Below are positions 25,086-35,081 of a stretch of 64,000 bases of DNA, in pieces (position 1 is the first letter of the stretch; each line of letters begins with the position of its first letter). The translations under genes and the position numbers were made by a program. Origin of the DNA: Lachnospiraceae bacterium (GTDB lineage: Bacteria > Bacillota > Clostridia > Lachnospirales > Lachnospiraceae). Under the pieces are notes generated by a model, which saw only the letters and a list, made by a program, of their open reading frames with translations, was not told the origin of the DNA and searched no databases. The DNA lies in NCBI GenBank assembly GCA_028696165.1, contig JAQVHQ010000002.1, positions 92,600 through 156,599 of the forward strand, written 5' to 3'.

Positions 25086-26095
25086 AACTCCTTGTCTTGC
25101 TCAAGAATCTTTTTCACATTCCTTCCGAATTCACTCCACACCAGCTGCTCCATGTAATGTTCCTGCGGAAGCACCATCTTCGGACGTTCTAACTGTATCT
25201 TTTTTATCTTCTCAAGCACCGGAATGCAGTCCCACATACGCAGGAGATTCTCAAATTGCTTTACCTTCGCTTTGGATATACTATCCGATAAAAGTGGCAT
25301 ATAAATCACATCACACAAATCGAGGAAATTATATAGATCATCAATTCCGTCACCCACATCAATAATCAACACCTCATACTCACTCTGATTTTGGATAACA
25401 TGAATCAGTTCTTCCCATTCTTCATAGGAAGTATGTATCAAGTCCGTGGGGGATAAGACTGGAGGAAGATAATCAAGCCCATTTATTGAGTGGATCATCC
25501 CCACCATCTGGCAGGCAAGATTCCCCTCTTTTTGACGCTGATAATAGAGTAGATCACTTAGATTTTTCTCATAGGTTTTCTGAAACATATCCTCAAATCC
25601 TGCATACTCCTCCAAATTCAGATATAACACCGGTTTATACTTTGCCAACAACTGACCTGCTGAAAGAGCAAAAGAAGTTTTCATACTTCTCCCCACCGGG
25701 GAATAAACTCCGATTACCCTGGTTTTATTTCGCAGCATGCATGGCACCACTTCTTTTGCCTGACGTTCACCATAATAAGCAAGCACTTCCCGAACCACTG
25801 TCTCTGAAGACTGATACTTATATACACTGGGATATTCCTCTAAATTCAGAGGCATAATTCCTTCTGACAATATAATTATCTGTCTGATTGGAAGCTGTTT
25901 TACCCCATCGTTCATCGCCTGGTCAGATATCAATAGGATTTCAACCGGCTGTTCCCTGGTAAACTTTGCCAGATTTTCCACATTCGTAAAAGCCTGAATT
26001 TCAAAGGGTATATTCCTTTTCTGGTTTAGATATTCCATAAAATTGTATGCGTAGGCAGATTCCGTATCTACCACAGCCATTATTTTCTTCTTCAT
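25082..26095 (-). CDS. tadZ: TadZ/CpaE-like pilus localization protein
   Basis: A 337-residue protein of the MinD/ParA-like class. The N-terminal 115 residues look like an atypical receiver domain (MAVVDTESAYAYNFMEYLNQ). The C-terminal ATPase-like domain has a degenerate P-loop (SPVGRSMKTSFAL) and VLIIDVGDGIDD. TadZ proteins position the pilus machine at the cell envelope. It overlaps both neighbours by 4 bp, which points to coupled translation. Confidence 0.85.
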   Translation of the reverse strand: MKKKIMAVVDTESAYAYNFMEYLNQKRNIPFEIQAFTNVENLAKFTREQPVEILLISDQAMNDGVKQLPIRQIIILSEGIMPLNLEEYPSVYKYQSSETVVREVLAYYGERQAKEVVPCMLRNKTRVIGVYSPVGRSMKTSFALSAGQLLAKYKPVLYLNLEEYAGFEDMFQKTYEKNLSDLLYYQRQKEGNLACQMVGMIHSINGLDYLPPVLSPTDLIHTSYEEWEELIHVIQNQSEYEVLIIDVGDGIDDLYNFLDLCDVIYMPLLSDSISKAKVKQFENLLRMWDCIPVLEKIKKIQLERPKMVLPQEHYMEQLVWSEFGRNVKKILEQDKEL

Positions 26096-26601
26096 ATAAT
26101 TCCTCCCGAAAGCAACAGTACGCTCATCATAATCGGCACTGTAAAGTGAATATGCTCCATAACCATACCGTTCTTCCGATATGGTTTCAGTTCTTTAGTT
26201 TTGATATATTGAGAAATATAATCTGCGAGATACCGCAGACGAGACCATGTATTCCGGCACAGAATCAGAACACCGATAGAAAGTATTGCACCAAATAGAA
26301 ACGAAAACAGCATGCACTTTAATATTGCAACCATTCCAAGAATTCCCCCCAGCGTCGAAAACAATTTAATGTCTCCTGCACCCAACATACGGAAATGAAA
26401 AAGTGGTATCAAAAGTGCTGCCGGCATCAGACTTCCCGATACCCAGACTCCTAATCCCGCTGCTCCATACAACCACAGCTGCAGCCCCAGTCCTAATCCA
26501 TATCCAGCCAAAATCAGCCAGTTTTTTATTTTATTGCTCTGCAAATCATAGCAAGTACCACACATACTAATCGACATTGCAAAACATACGGGAATCGTCA
26601 T
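26092..26601 (-). CDS. A24-family prepilin peptidase (first gene of the Tad operon)
   Basis: A 169-residue membrane aspartic protease. The catalytic aspartates lie in GTCYDLQSNKIKNW and in the GxGD motif MLGAGDIKLFS. The ATG at 26601 (MTIPVCFAM) is preceded by a strong GGGGGGTGAG. It overlaps tadZ as ATGA. It is the larger of two prepilin peptidases in this locus. Confidence 0.88.
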   Translation of the reverse strand: MTIPVCFAMSISMCGTCYDLQSNKIKNWLILAGYGLGLGLQLWLYGAAGLGVWVSGSLMPAALLIPLFHFRMLGAGDIKLFSTLGGILGMVAILKCMLFSFLFGAILSIGVLILCRNTWSRLRYLADYISQYIKTKELKPYRKNGMVMEHIHFTVPIMMSVLLLSGGII

Positions 26602-26660
26602 AAACTCACCCCCCTTCTGTCGAACACGCAAAAGAGAGTATCCCCTTTGTCAGTTCTTTA

Positions 26661-26689
26661 ATTGTATCTTTTGGGATTCTTCCAGTCAG
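26661..26689 (-). promoter_or_regulatory. Possible promoter of the Tad operon
   Basis: Minus strand: CTGACT (26684-26689), 17-bp spacer, TACAAT (26661-26666), about 55 bp upstream of the first Tad gene. It is a moderate match to consensus and the best candidate in this gap. Confidence 0.45.
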
Positions 26690-26704
26690 AAACGACTGTA
26701 TTAA

Positions 26705-26757
26705 GAAAAATAGCTTACCAGAAATTCTTTAGAAGTTGAATTTCATCTGGTAAGCTA
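26705..26757 (-). terminator. Terminator after the DUF4250 gene
   Basis: A 12-bp perfect stem (TAGCTTACCAGA at 26711-26722 with its complement at 26746-26757) and five U residues on the minus strand. It separates the GGDEF/EAL-DUF4250 unit from the Tad operon. Confidence 0.85.
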
Positions 26758-26851
26758 TATTTAATCACATCTGGTTTTATTTGTCCAGTGCTTTTGATAA
26801 ATTTATATTTATTTAATGATTAGCTATTTATCATTATCTGGTCATGATTAT

Positions 26852-27034
26852 CTACACAAATTGATTCAACCGCTCATCATAGCTGTAATCAATCTGCTCT
26901 AATTTTTTTGTTATTTTCTCCGGTTCGACCTGATTTCTCTTACAGAACTCCTGAAAAGAACCATCGTAGTCTCTCAGATTTGTATTCAGATAACTCAATA
27001 AAATCACCGGATCTTTTGGTAACTGGTTATTCAT
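26852..27034 (-). CDS. DUF4250 protein
   Basis: A 60-residue cytosolic protein. The start LPKDPVILLSYLNTNLRDYD and the end IDYSYDERLNQFV are typical of the DUF4250 family, common in clostridia, of unknown function. It lies 31 bp downstream of the c-di-GMP signalling gene and is followed by a terminator, so the two may be co-transcribed. Confidence 0.85.
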   Translation of the reverse strand: MNNQLPKDPVILLSYLNTNLRDYDGSFQEFCKRNQVEPEKITKKLEQIDYSYDERLNQFV

Positions 27035-27065
27035 GTTTCACTAACTCCATTCATTTTTTCAATAT

Positions 27066-29834
27066 TTATTTGTCTCCATAAAGAGCGTATCGCTTCTTGC
27101 TGTCCTTTTTTCCATAATAAAGCGCTGCAGCCGCCTTATTAAACAAACTCTCAAAAGTGTCTCCGTCCTTGGGATACGCTGCTATTCCGATAGATCCCGC
27201 TATGTTATACGTTGCCTGTCCCTGATGGAATATTTTATGAATACCAAGAAGTATCTCCTCCGCCTTTCTTTTAGCAAACTGGGCATTCTGGATATTCCTG
27301 ATATAGACGACGAATTCCTCCTCGTTCGTCTTTCCAAGGATATCATCCGCACGGAAATTTTGGCGAATCTCTTCCGCAACAGAATTTAACACTAAATTAG
27401 CAAAAGCATGTCCCTGACTGTCCCTTATCTGTTTGAAATTATCGATATCGATAATAAACAGCATATCTTTTTCCTTTGGATCCGCAGTAATACAAAATTC
27501 CACCGCCTGCTTCAATTCTTTCCCGCCAAGTATTCGCAACGGTTCCCTGCTCGTGCTGCGCGGCCTGCTTCTCCTTTCGGGATTGTTAGAATCGCCCTCT
27601 TTTAAGTAGTTCTTTTCCTTTAGATCATCTGCCTTCGCTGCCAGAGTCATTTTCATAGAACGAATAATCTCCTCACAGCGATGTTCACTTTCCAGCAGAC
27701 GTTCCAACAACTGCTCTTTCTCCGCTTCAGTCTCATGTTCCTTAGTGGAATCTTCAATTGTACTTAAAAACATACGCCGTTCATCATTTTTCATAATTAA
27801 TTTCACATGCATATGAAACCATTTCAAGATATCATAGGCTGGAAACAGCCATCTGATATCCCCTACAACTTCGACTTCTTCCTCCTCTGCTGATTTAAGC
27901 AAAATACGAAATTTTTCCTTATCAGAAGGATGCACATACTGAACCACATTAGAAAAATGTTTTACAATCTCACTTCGTGTCACATCGAACATATCAAAGA
28001 ATCTGTTATTTCCTCGTATAATACTGCAGTTTTCTCCATCCAGTTCAAATATAGCCAATGCCCCGACAAAGGAATTGAACATCATATTCAAAGAAGATTT
28101 CGGATTATTAAATTCATTAACGTCAATCAACGTCACTAACTTTGTATACGGGACATCCAGATTCATGCGCCCTTCCTTTAATCTCTGGCGCATCTCTTCT
28201 TCAGGCATCGCTTTTGCAAAAAAATTACCCTGGCCCTGATGACATCCTGCACTCCTTAAGAATTCCATCTGTTCTTTTGTCTCGATACCCTCCGCGATCA
28301 CCGGAAGATCCAGCCATCTGGCCATACTAATCATCGAGTTGATCAGATTGCCTGTACGATGGTATTCTCCATCGTTATTTAAGAAACGAAGATCCAGTTT
28401 AATACGATCCACCGGCAGCTCATTTAACATATTCAGCGAAGAATATCCACTCCCGAAATCATCCATGGAAATGAAAAATCCATCTTCCTTTAATTCCTTT
28501 ACCACACGGATAATCTGCTGCGTATTTTCTGCATAAGAACTCTCGGTAATTTCAAGTTCCAGAAGCCGCTTTGGAATATCATACTTCTTCACCAGATTAT
28601 TTAGATATTCCCGCAAATCTTCCTGGTAAATATCTACTCTGGATACATTAACAGCCATCGGAACCGGCTCCAGACCAGTATCCATCCATTCCCGAATTCT
28701 TTTGCAGCTTTCTTCCCATATAAAATAATCGATCTTCGTTATGAAGCCGCTCTTTTCAAAAATAGGTATAAACTCTGCCGGAGATAATATTCCCTTAATC
28801 GGATGCTTCCACCGCACAAGATTTTCAACTCCTGCTATGGTATAATCCATAAGGTTATATTTAGGCTGACAGTACAATATAAATTCACCATTCTTTAACG
28901 CCCGTTCCATCTCACTGGCTATCATCTGTTCTTTTCGAAGGTGTAAAATCATTTCTTCCTGGTATACAGCAAGGCGGTTTTTGTAATTTCCACGAATACT
29001 GTTTACTGCCAATTCTGCCCGGTCATACATCCCGCTTACAGACAATCTTCTGTCAACGATCCGGTATATACCCAGTCCAAGAACCAATGGACGTCCTACC
29101 GGAAACTCTAATTTTCTATTGCTTAACTTTACTTCTGTCATATCAAGTGGATCTGCATTCTCTTCAGGGATACATAATGCAAAATGGTCTCCGCCGATTC
29201 TTCCTGCAATACCCCCTCTGTTTCTGACATCCTTTTGAATCTCCACTGCAATTCTTCTCAACAATCGATTTCCGGCTTCTGCACCGTATAAATCATTAAT
29301 CACCTTGAATTTTTCAATATTGATACATATCATCTGGTACACTTTTGATTTATTGCGTTCCAGTAATAACTCTGTTTCCCGTTCAAAAATGACTTTATTA
29401 TAGAGTCCTGTCAGTGAATCTCTCTCCAGAACATGATATGTTATAATCCTTTTTTGAAAATCCATCAGAGTAGACAGTCGATGTCGCAAAATCTTAGGAT
29501 TATAGGGCTTCGTAATATAATCCGTAGCACCCAAATCAAGAGCCTGTATCTCAGACTCTTCATCCTGGTTTTCTGTAACTACCAAAATCGTGATATTCTT
29601 CCACCTGGAATCTTTACCCATAGCTTCCAGTACCTGAAAGCCATTCATAATGGGCATGCGAATATCAAGAAGCATGGCATCTATCTCATCCTCCAGTTTT
29701 TCCAACTGACCCATGGCTTCCTGTCCATTAGATGCTTCCACGATTTCATAATCTTCCTGTAGTATTTTTTTCAAAATAATACGATTTGTCTCTACGTCAT
29801 CTACTACTAATACCCTTGGCTTTATCTTTTGCAT
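27066..29834 (-). CDS. REC-GGDEF-EAL-PAS-GGDEF c-di-GMP signalling protein
   Basis: A 922-residue cytosolic protein. Order: receiver (1-125, phospho-acceptor D57 in LLDIRMP), a GGDEF-like domain (about 135-300, active site reads GGDHF), an EAL domain (about 310-560), a PAS-like region (600-720) and a second GGDEF-like domain (765-920, reads NEEEF). The EAL signature reads ENL but keeps the metal-binding Glu, ELEITESS and DDFGSGYSSL. I infer a phosphodiesterase gated by phosphorylation, with cyclase domains that are inactive or only bind GTP. It is close to the Tad locus, a usual c-di-GMP target. Confidence 0.9.
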   Translation of the reverse strand: MQKIKPRVLVVDDVETNRIILKKILQEDYEIVEASNGQEAMGQLEKLEDEIDAMLLDIRMPIMNGFQVLEAMGKDSRWKNITILVVTENQDEESEIQALDLGATDYITKPYNPKILRHRLSTLMDFQKRIITYHVLERDSLTGLYNKVIFERETELLLERNKSKVYQMICINIEKFKVINDLYGAEAGNRLLRRIAVEIQKDVRNRGGIAGRIGGDHFALCIPEENADPLDMTEVKLSNRKLEFPVGRPLVLGLGIYRIVDRRLSVSGMYDRAELAVNSIRGNYKNRLAVYQEEMILHLRKEQMIASEMERALKNGEFILYCQPKYNLMDYTIAGVENLVRWKHPIKGILSPAEFIPIFEKSGFITKIDYFIWEESCKRIREWMDTGLEPVPMAVNVSRVDIYQEDLREYLNNLVKKYDIPKRLLELEITESSYAENTQQIIRVVKELKEDGFFISMDDFGSGYSSLNMLNELPVDRIKLDLRFLNNDGEYHRTGNLINSMISMARWLDLPVIAEGIETKEQMEFLRSAGCHQGQGNFFAKAMPEEEMRQRLKEGRMNLDVPYTKLVTLIDVNEFNNPKSSLNMMFNSFVGALAIFELDGENCSIIRGNNRFFDMFDVTRSEIVKHFSNVVQYVHPSDKEKFRILLKSAEEEEVEVVGDIRWLFPAYDILKWFHMHVKLIMKNDERRMFLSTIEDSTKEHETEAEKEQLLERLLESEHRCEEIIRSMKMTLAAKADDLKEKNYLKEGDSNNPERRSRPRSTSREPLRILGGKELKQAVEFCITADPKEKDMLFIIDIDNFKQIRDSQGHAFANLVLNSVAEEIRQNFRADDILGKTNEEEFVVYIRNIQNAQFAKRKAEEILLGIHKIFHQGQATYNIAGSIGIAAYPKDGDTFESLFNKAAAALYYGKKDSKKRYALYGDK

Positions 29835-29876
29835 TCGAAGTCTTCCCCCTCTGGAATTGTATGCTTCTCCTACATC

Positions 29877-30857
29877 CTACAGCATATGTTTCCGCAGTTC
29901 TTCTCCACTCATCTGACACAGGTAAGCCGGAGCGATGTCAAATACAGTCTTACATCCACTCTGACCTTCCTGACTCAGGCGGTAAGCTGCTCTTGCATAT
30001 GCGACTAAAACACAAGAGGTAAACTCTGGATTGGAATCTAATTTCAGACTGTACTCGATAATATGAGTATTTTCCTCTTCCCATCCGGTATTACCACTTC
30101 GGATCACAAAACCACCATGTGGAATTGCACCATGTTTTTCATTTAACTCTTCCTGGCTTATAAAATGAACAGTTGTATCATAGTCAGAGAAGTAATTTGG
30201 CATTTCTTTAATTTCTTTCTCTATTCTCGCTAAATCAGCACCCTCTTCGGCTACTACAAAACATTCTCTAGTATGCTTTTCGCGGGTAGTCAATTCCGGA
30301 TTTCTGCCTGCACGAACAGCGTCTAAAGCTTCTTCTACAGGAATCGTATATTGTTTTGCATCTAAGACACCTTCCACACGACGAATAGCATCTGAATGTC
30401 CCTGACTTACACCTTTACCCCAGAATGTATAATCCTTACCCTTTGATAAAATAGCGTTAGCATACAGACGATTCAGTGAGAACATTCCCGGATCCCATCC
30501 TACAGAAATAACCGCAACATGATTGCTTGCTTTTGCAGCTGCATCCACTGCATCGAAATGTTCCGGGATCTTTGCATGTGTATCAAAACTGTCTATAACA
30601 TTAAAATATTTCGCATATTCCGGAGTCTGCTTTGGTAAATCCGTAGCACTTCCTCCACAGATAATCAAGACATCAATCTCATCTTTCATGGAAACAGCAT
30701 CCTCCACCGAATACACCTTTGCTCCCGGTGTAAGAATCTGCACTTTAGAAGGATCTCTTCTTGTAAATACTGCTGTCAATTCCATATCTTCATTCTGCTT
30801 GACAGCACACTCTACACCGCGGCCAAGATTCCCATAACCCAAAATACCTACCTTCAT
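29877..30857 (-). CDS. ddh: meso-Diaminopimelate dehydrogenase
   Basis: A 326-residue NADPH enzyme that makes meso-diaminopimelate directly from tetrahydrodipicolinate, for lysine and peptidoglycan. It shows KVGILGYGNLGRGVE (nucleotide loop), CGGSATDLP, SFDTHAKIPEH, SVGWDPGMFSLNR and GKGVSQGHSDAIRR, all conserved in the family. The ATG at 30857 has AGAGG just upstream. Twenty residues before it, from a start at 30917, do not resemble the family. Neighbours are unrelated. Confidence 0.95.
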   Translation of the reverse strand: MKVGILGYGNLGRGVECAVKQNEDMELTAVFTRRDPSKVQILTPGAKVYSVEDAVSMKDEIDVLIICGGSATDLPKQTPEYAKYFNVIDSFDTHAKIPEHFDAVDAAAKASNHVAVISVGWDPGMFSLNRLYANAILSKGKDYTFWGKGVSQGHSDAIRRVEGVLDAKQYTIPVEEALDAVRAGRNPELTTREKHTRECFVVAEEGADLARIEKEIKEMPNYFSDYDTTVHFISQEELNEKHGAIPHGGFVIRSGNTGWEEENTHIIEYSLKLDSNPEFTSCVLVAYARAAYRLSQEGQSGCKTVFDIAPAYLCQMSGEELRKHML

Positions 30858-30943
30858 TTCCTCTTTCTCCCTTACTTCTTCATTGATTTTTTTCAATTTC
30901 CCAAAAAATTTACCCAAAATTTTAAATTTTATTTAAATCTATA

Positions 30944-31738
30944 TTACATATCATACCATAATTCCTTCATAACCTTCAATACACCATCGTCAGTATTTGA
31001 TAAAGTTATATGCTTTGCCGCTTCTTTTACTGCCGGCTGGGCATTGGCCACTGCATAACTCTCACCTGCACTGGCCAACATGCCTAAATCATTGTGATTG
31101 TCACCAAATACCATGGTTTCATCCTGTGTAATATGCAGTTTCTTTTGGATTGTCTTCAGCGCATTTCCCTTATCCGCCTGATAATCCATGAAATCGATCC
31201 ATGGTTCTCCTGCCTGCACTACCCGAAAACGATCTTTCCACTCTTCAACCACACCATCTACCATTTGAGCAATCCCATCGTGACGGAATATGGACATTTT
31301 GATAATCTCAATATCTTCCGCCAAAATATCCGGTACCTTTCGAATATCATTGTGGTACCCATTCAATAATAAATTCATAAATTCTTCGTCCGTATCTTCT
31401 ACATACATCGGACCTTTTGTGGATGCTGTCAAATAGCAGTCCGGAAGACTTCGTATAAATCTGGTCAAATCTTCTGCATCCTGGCGTTTTAAGACAGTAG
31501 ATGCCATCTCCACTCCACGGCAGATTACATTCGAACCATTTTCACATATAAAAATCATATCATTTTCCACAGGAGCAAATACATGGCGAATACTATTATA
31601 CTGTCTGCCGCTTGCTGCTGCAAAGATCACACCTTTTTCTTTCAATCCACGAATCACTTCGAACATTTCCGGATTTATCCGGTCTTGTCCCTCTACCAAA
31701 AGTGTTCCATCAATATCTGATGCAATTAGCTTTATCAT
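30944..31738 (-). CDS. HAD-family Cof-type phosphatase
   Basis: A 264-residue cytosolic phosphatase. Motif I is SDIDGTLL, motif II AASGRQ, motif IV GDNHNDLGML, with a C2-type cap between. Cof/YidA-like enzymes dephosphorylate sugar phosphates and cofactors such as FMN or PLP. The substrate cannot be read. It overlaps the upstream transporter gene by 4 bp (ATGA), so the two are translationally coupled. Confidence 0.9.
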   Translation of the reverse strand: MIKLIASDIDGTLLVEGQDRINPEMFEVIRGLKEKGVIFAAASGRQYNSIRHVFAPVENDMIFICENGSNVICRGVEMASTVLKRQDAEDLTRFIRSLPDCYLTASTKGPMYVEDTDEEFMNLLLNGYHNDIRKVPDILAEDIEIIKMSIFRHDGIAQMVDGVVEEWKDRFRVVQAGEPWIDFMDYQADKGNALKTIQKKLHITQDETMVFGDNHNDLGMLASAGESYAVANAQPAVKEAAKHITLSNTDDGVLKVMKELWYDM

Positions 31739-33237
31739 TTTCTTACCTCTTCATTGATATGCTTCGATGTTTTTCGATTTTTCCCAAGCATAATATAAAA
31801 CAACAGTCCCAGGAATCCCAGTGCCAATATCATCCATGTTACCAGATAGACCATTCCTTTTCCCACGAACATATCATAGTAACCCTTCAGATAAATCACA
31901 ATAATCAAGACCGGAATGGCATAACTCATATAGATACGAAGTTTTGAAGAAAGTTTGATTCCATTTCCTGTATTCGCTTCTTGGATAAAATTATCCCAGC
32001 CCCATCCAAATTTCTGTGTACAGAAAATCACGTAGACCATTGATCCTAATGGAAGCGCTGTATAAGATACGAACAAGTCCTCCAAATCCATAATATTTGT
32101 TCCCGGTCCCATCGGTTCAAATCCAGCCCAGAGATTAAAGCCCAGGATACATGGAAGTGAAGCGATAACCATAACTACAATGTTGATTAAAACAGCCTTC
32201 TTACGCTCCCATCCCCACAAATCAATGGCGAAGGAAATAATATTTTCAAATACTGCAATTATCGTAGACAGTGCTGCAAATGATAAAAACAGGAAGAACA
32301 ACGCTCCCCAGAATCTTCCGCCAGACATCTGATTAAAGACATTAGGCAGAGTGATAAATATCAGTGATGGACCTGCTCCAGGTTCGATATCAAAAGCAAA
32401 GCAAGAAGGAATAACAATCAGTCCAGCCATAATAGCCACAAAAGTATCAAGAAGTGTAATGCTGATACTCTCTCCGGTTAAGGAACGGCTTTTATCCAGA
32501 TAGCTTCCGAATATAGCCATAGAACCAATTCCTACACTTAATGTAAAGAAAGCCTGAGACATAGCTCCAAATACCACGTTGCCAATACCAATTTCTTTCA
32601 TCCGGCTAAAATCAGGAATCAGATAAAATTTCAATCCTTCTGAAGCTCCACTTAAAGACACCGCACGAACTGCCAGCACAACAATAAGGACCAACAGGCA
32701 GGACATCATAATTTTCGTAATCTTCTCCACACCTTTTTGTACACCTAGAGAACAGATTCCAAAAGCAATCACAATTGCTATGATTGTAAAAAGAGTCAAT
32801 TTTCCAGGTGATGCAAGAAACTGAGTAAATTCATCAGATACCTGCTGATTGGTCATGGTCCCATGAGAAAAATCTCCTTTTGCCATACGCCATGTATAGC
32901 ACAGCATCCAGCCTCCAACCATGGTGTAGAACATCATCAATACATAATTTCCCAGCATAGCGATATATCCATATTTATGCCACTGTCTGTCCGACTGCTG
33001 CAGCATCTTGAAAGAAGATGCAATACTTTTCTGACTTGATCTTCCCACTGAAAATTCACATACCATAATAGGCAGTCCAAGTATTAATAAAAATACCAGA
33101 TAAATCAAAATAAATGCGGCGCCTCCATACTGTCCACACATATACGGGAACTTCCATACATTTCCCAACCCTACAGCGCATCCGGCAGAAACCAGAATAA
33201 AGCCCAGGCGGGAACCAAATTTTTCTCTCTCTTTCAT
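31735..33237 (-). CDS. Sodium:neurotransmitter symporter-family transporter
   Basis: A 500-residue membrane protein of the LeuT fold with about 12 helices. The Na+/substrate region SAGCAVGLGNVWKFPY is conserved in helix 1, and helix 6 carries FFTLSVGIGSM. Bacterial members import amino acids with sodium. The specificity here is unknown. Coupled to the HAD phosphatase gene downstream. Confidence 0.9.
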   Translation of the reverse strand: MKEREKFGSRLGFILVSAGCAVGLGNVWKFPYMCGQYGGAAFILIYLVFLLILGLPIMVCEFSVGRSSQKSIASSFKMLQQSDRQWHKYGYIAMLGNYVLMMFYTMVGGWMLCYTWRMAKGDFSHGTMTNQQVSDEFTQFLASPGKLTLFTIIAIVIAFGICSLGVQKGVEKITKIMMSCLLVLIVVLAVRAVSLSGASEGLKFYLIPDFSRMKEIGIGNVVFGAMSQAFFTLSVGIGSMAIFGSYLDKSRSLTGESISITLLDTFVAIMAGLIVIPSCFAFDIEPGAGPSLIFITLPNVFNQMSGGRFWGALFFLFLSFAALSTIIAVFENIISFAIDLWGWERKKAVLINIVVMVIASLPCILGFNLWAGFEPMGPGTNIMDLEDLFVSYTALPLGSMVYVIFCTQKFGWGWDNFIQEANTGNGIKLSSKLRIYMSYAIPVLIIVIYLKGYYDMFVGKGMVYLVTWMILALGFLGLLFYIMLGKNRKTSKHINEEVRK

Positions 33238-33405
33238 AATTACCTCTTTATAATTGTATTCGCTTAATTTTTGTATTTCTAACAGTTTAAGCTACTGAAT
33301 AATCATAGCATAAATTCATAATAGCCGCAATTTTTTTAAACCTATTTTCTTTATTATCCAGCCCCTTATTTCAGCATTAAAATTTACGAATACTTAAAAT
33401 GCATA

Positions 33406-33465
33406 GTAAGAAAAGCTGTCATCGCTGCAAACCCTATTATTGGGTTCGCGTGATAACAGCTTCTA
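33406..33465 (-). terminator. Terminator after the cation/proton antiporter gene
   Basis: Arms around 33413-33424 and 33450-33462 (AAGCTGTCATC with GTGATAACAGCTT) plus an inner ACCC/GGGT stem fold into a long hairpin with TTTTCTT after it on the minus strand. It stands 38 bp past the stop of the antiporter gene. Confidence 0.75.
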
Positions 33466-33502
33466 ACTTCAAATACTTGTACTCTATTGAAAACCTGTAC
33501 CT

Positions 33503-34762
33503 CTATTTCAAATTTCCATTCTCGTCGATACGTCTCTCATAATAACTTGAAACCGCCTGTCCTTCAGGTATCGGCATAGAAGGTCCATTTTTAAATACAA
33601 CCTTCAGCATAATTGGAGTGATAACTGTAGTAATAATGACTACAATAACAATCGGTCCGAGAAATGCACTTCCCAAAAGTCCCAATGCAGTACCCTTACT
33701 GGCAATAATCAATGCCACCTCACCACGGGATATCATACCTACACCAATTCGTTTTGCCTGATAATTCTTATATCCACACATTTTCGCACCCAGACCGCAG
33801 CCTACAATCTTCGTGAGGATAGCTACCAATGTCAGTACAACAGCAAATCCCACGATACTCATGGACATACTTGGAAGTGAAACTTTCAGTCCGATACTTG
33901 CAAAGAATACTGGTGACAGAAGCATGTAAGATACACAGTCAAATTTGGATCTTACAAAGTCCGATTTCTCCACGTTTGAGATAATCAAACCGGCAATAAA
34001 GGCACCTGTAATATCCGCAACACCAAACACTACCTCTGCTATATAAGCCATAAGAAGACAGAACACGAATGCAATAATTGCATGTCTGTGCAGCCCCTTC
34101 TCAGAACGTTGAGTCCAGGCCTTATATCCTTTATAGAAGATAACACCCACAACAATAGCAAAGACAAAAAATCCAAGAATTTTCATAAGCACAACACCGA
34201 TTTTTACCGAAGAATCTGCCATACTTGTAACAATCGTAAGAGCAATGATACCCAGCACATCATCGATAATAGCCGCGCCTAAAATGGCATTACCAGAGTG
34301 TGTTTTTAACTTACCCAGTTCTTTCAATGTTTCTACCGTAATACTAACTGAAGTAGCTGTCAATATTACACCGATAAATATATTCTGCAAAAATGCACTT
34401 GCAGCTGCATCCGAATCTATCATTCCTGGTTTATTGAAAAAATAAGCTGTGGCAAATCCTCCCAGTAATGGAACTACAACCCCAATTAAAGCTATGATAA
34501 ATGATGATTTTCCGCTGGCTTTTAATTCTTTAATATCTGTCTCCATACCCGCAGTAAACATCAGTACAATTACACCAATCTCTGCTACAGCGTGAATGAA
34601 AGAAGTCTCTTCAATAATCCCCAGCATAGCCGGTCCTAAGACAACCCCTGCAATCAACGCACCTACTACCTGCGGCATCTGAACTCTCTTTGTGATAAGC
34701 CCCAGACATTTGGTAAATAATAATATAATTGCCAGATCCAGTAAATAACGATATTCTTCCAT
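33503..34762 (-). CDS. CPA2-type cation:proton antiporter (KefB/NapA-like)
   Basis: A 419-residue membrane protein with about 12-13 helices. It shows GALIAGVVLGPAMLG, MFTAGMETD and the helix with two acidic residues AAIIDDVLGII, which bind the cation in CPA2 antiporters. There is no C-terminal RCK/TrkA domain, so ligand gating of the Kef kind is absent. Probably exchanges Na+ or K+ for H+. Good GAGGGG site before the ATG. Confidence 0.9.
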   Translation of the reverse strand: MEEYRYLLDLAIILLFTKCLGLITKRVQMPQVVGALIAGVVLGPAMLGIIEETSFIHAVAEIGVIVLMFTAGMETDIKELKASGKSSFIIALIGVVVPLLGGFATAYFFNKPGMIDSDAAASAFLQNIFIGVILTATSVSITVETLKELGKLKTHSGNAILGAAIIDDVLGIIALTIVTSMADSSVKIGVVLMKILGFFVFAIVVGVIFYKGYKAWTQRSEKGLHRHAIIAFVFCLLMAYIAEVVFGVADITGAFIAGLIISNVEKSDFVRSKFDCVSYMLLSPVFFASIGLKVSLPSMSMSIVGFAVVLTLVAILTKIVGCGLGAKMCGYKNYQAKRIGVGMISRGEVALIIASKGTALGLLGSAFLGPIVIVVIITTVITPIMLKVVFKNGPSMPIPEGQAVSSYYERRIDENGNLK

Positions 34763-35081
34763 GATGTACCCCTCTCAAGTCTGTCTGCATCCTCTTTATA
34801 TCTCTGTAGATATTACTGCAAACAATAAGTTTCTTCTTATTAAATGTATTAGATAAATTTATCGTTTTACATTGTTACATATTTGCTTATAAAAAACAAT
34901 CTGCATCTTGCACAATAAAAATAAAGTTTTCCACTGATTTTCTACTTGCATATTCTGGATGATTTATTTTCTAAGTTTTATAGCTTAAAAGAAGCCGTCA
35001 AACAAACTGATTTTACTCAGCTTGTTTGGCGGCTTCCCACCCAATGGATTGGGAAATCCTCAAAGTTTTGATCCTCTGTTA
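34763..35081. other. Intergenic region upstream of the antiporter gene
   Basis: The 319 bp hold the leader and presumed promoter of the antiporter gene at the left and the terminator of the methyltransferase gene at 34987-35036. No convincing sigma-A promoter or small gene was found by eye. Confidence 0.5.
34987..35036 (-). terminator. Terminator after the homocysteine methyltransferase-like gene
   Basis: A strong hairpin with arms GAAGCCGTCAAACAA and TTGTTTGGCGGCTTC (one G-T pair), extended by an inner ACTGA/TCAG stem, and TTTT on the minus strand. Confidence 0.85.
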
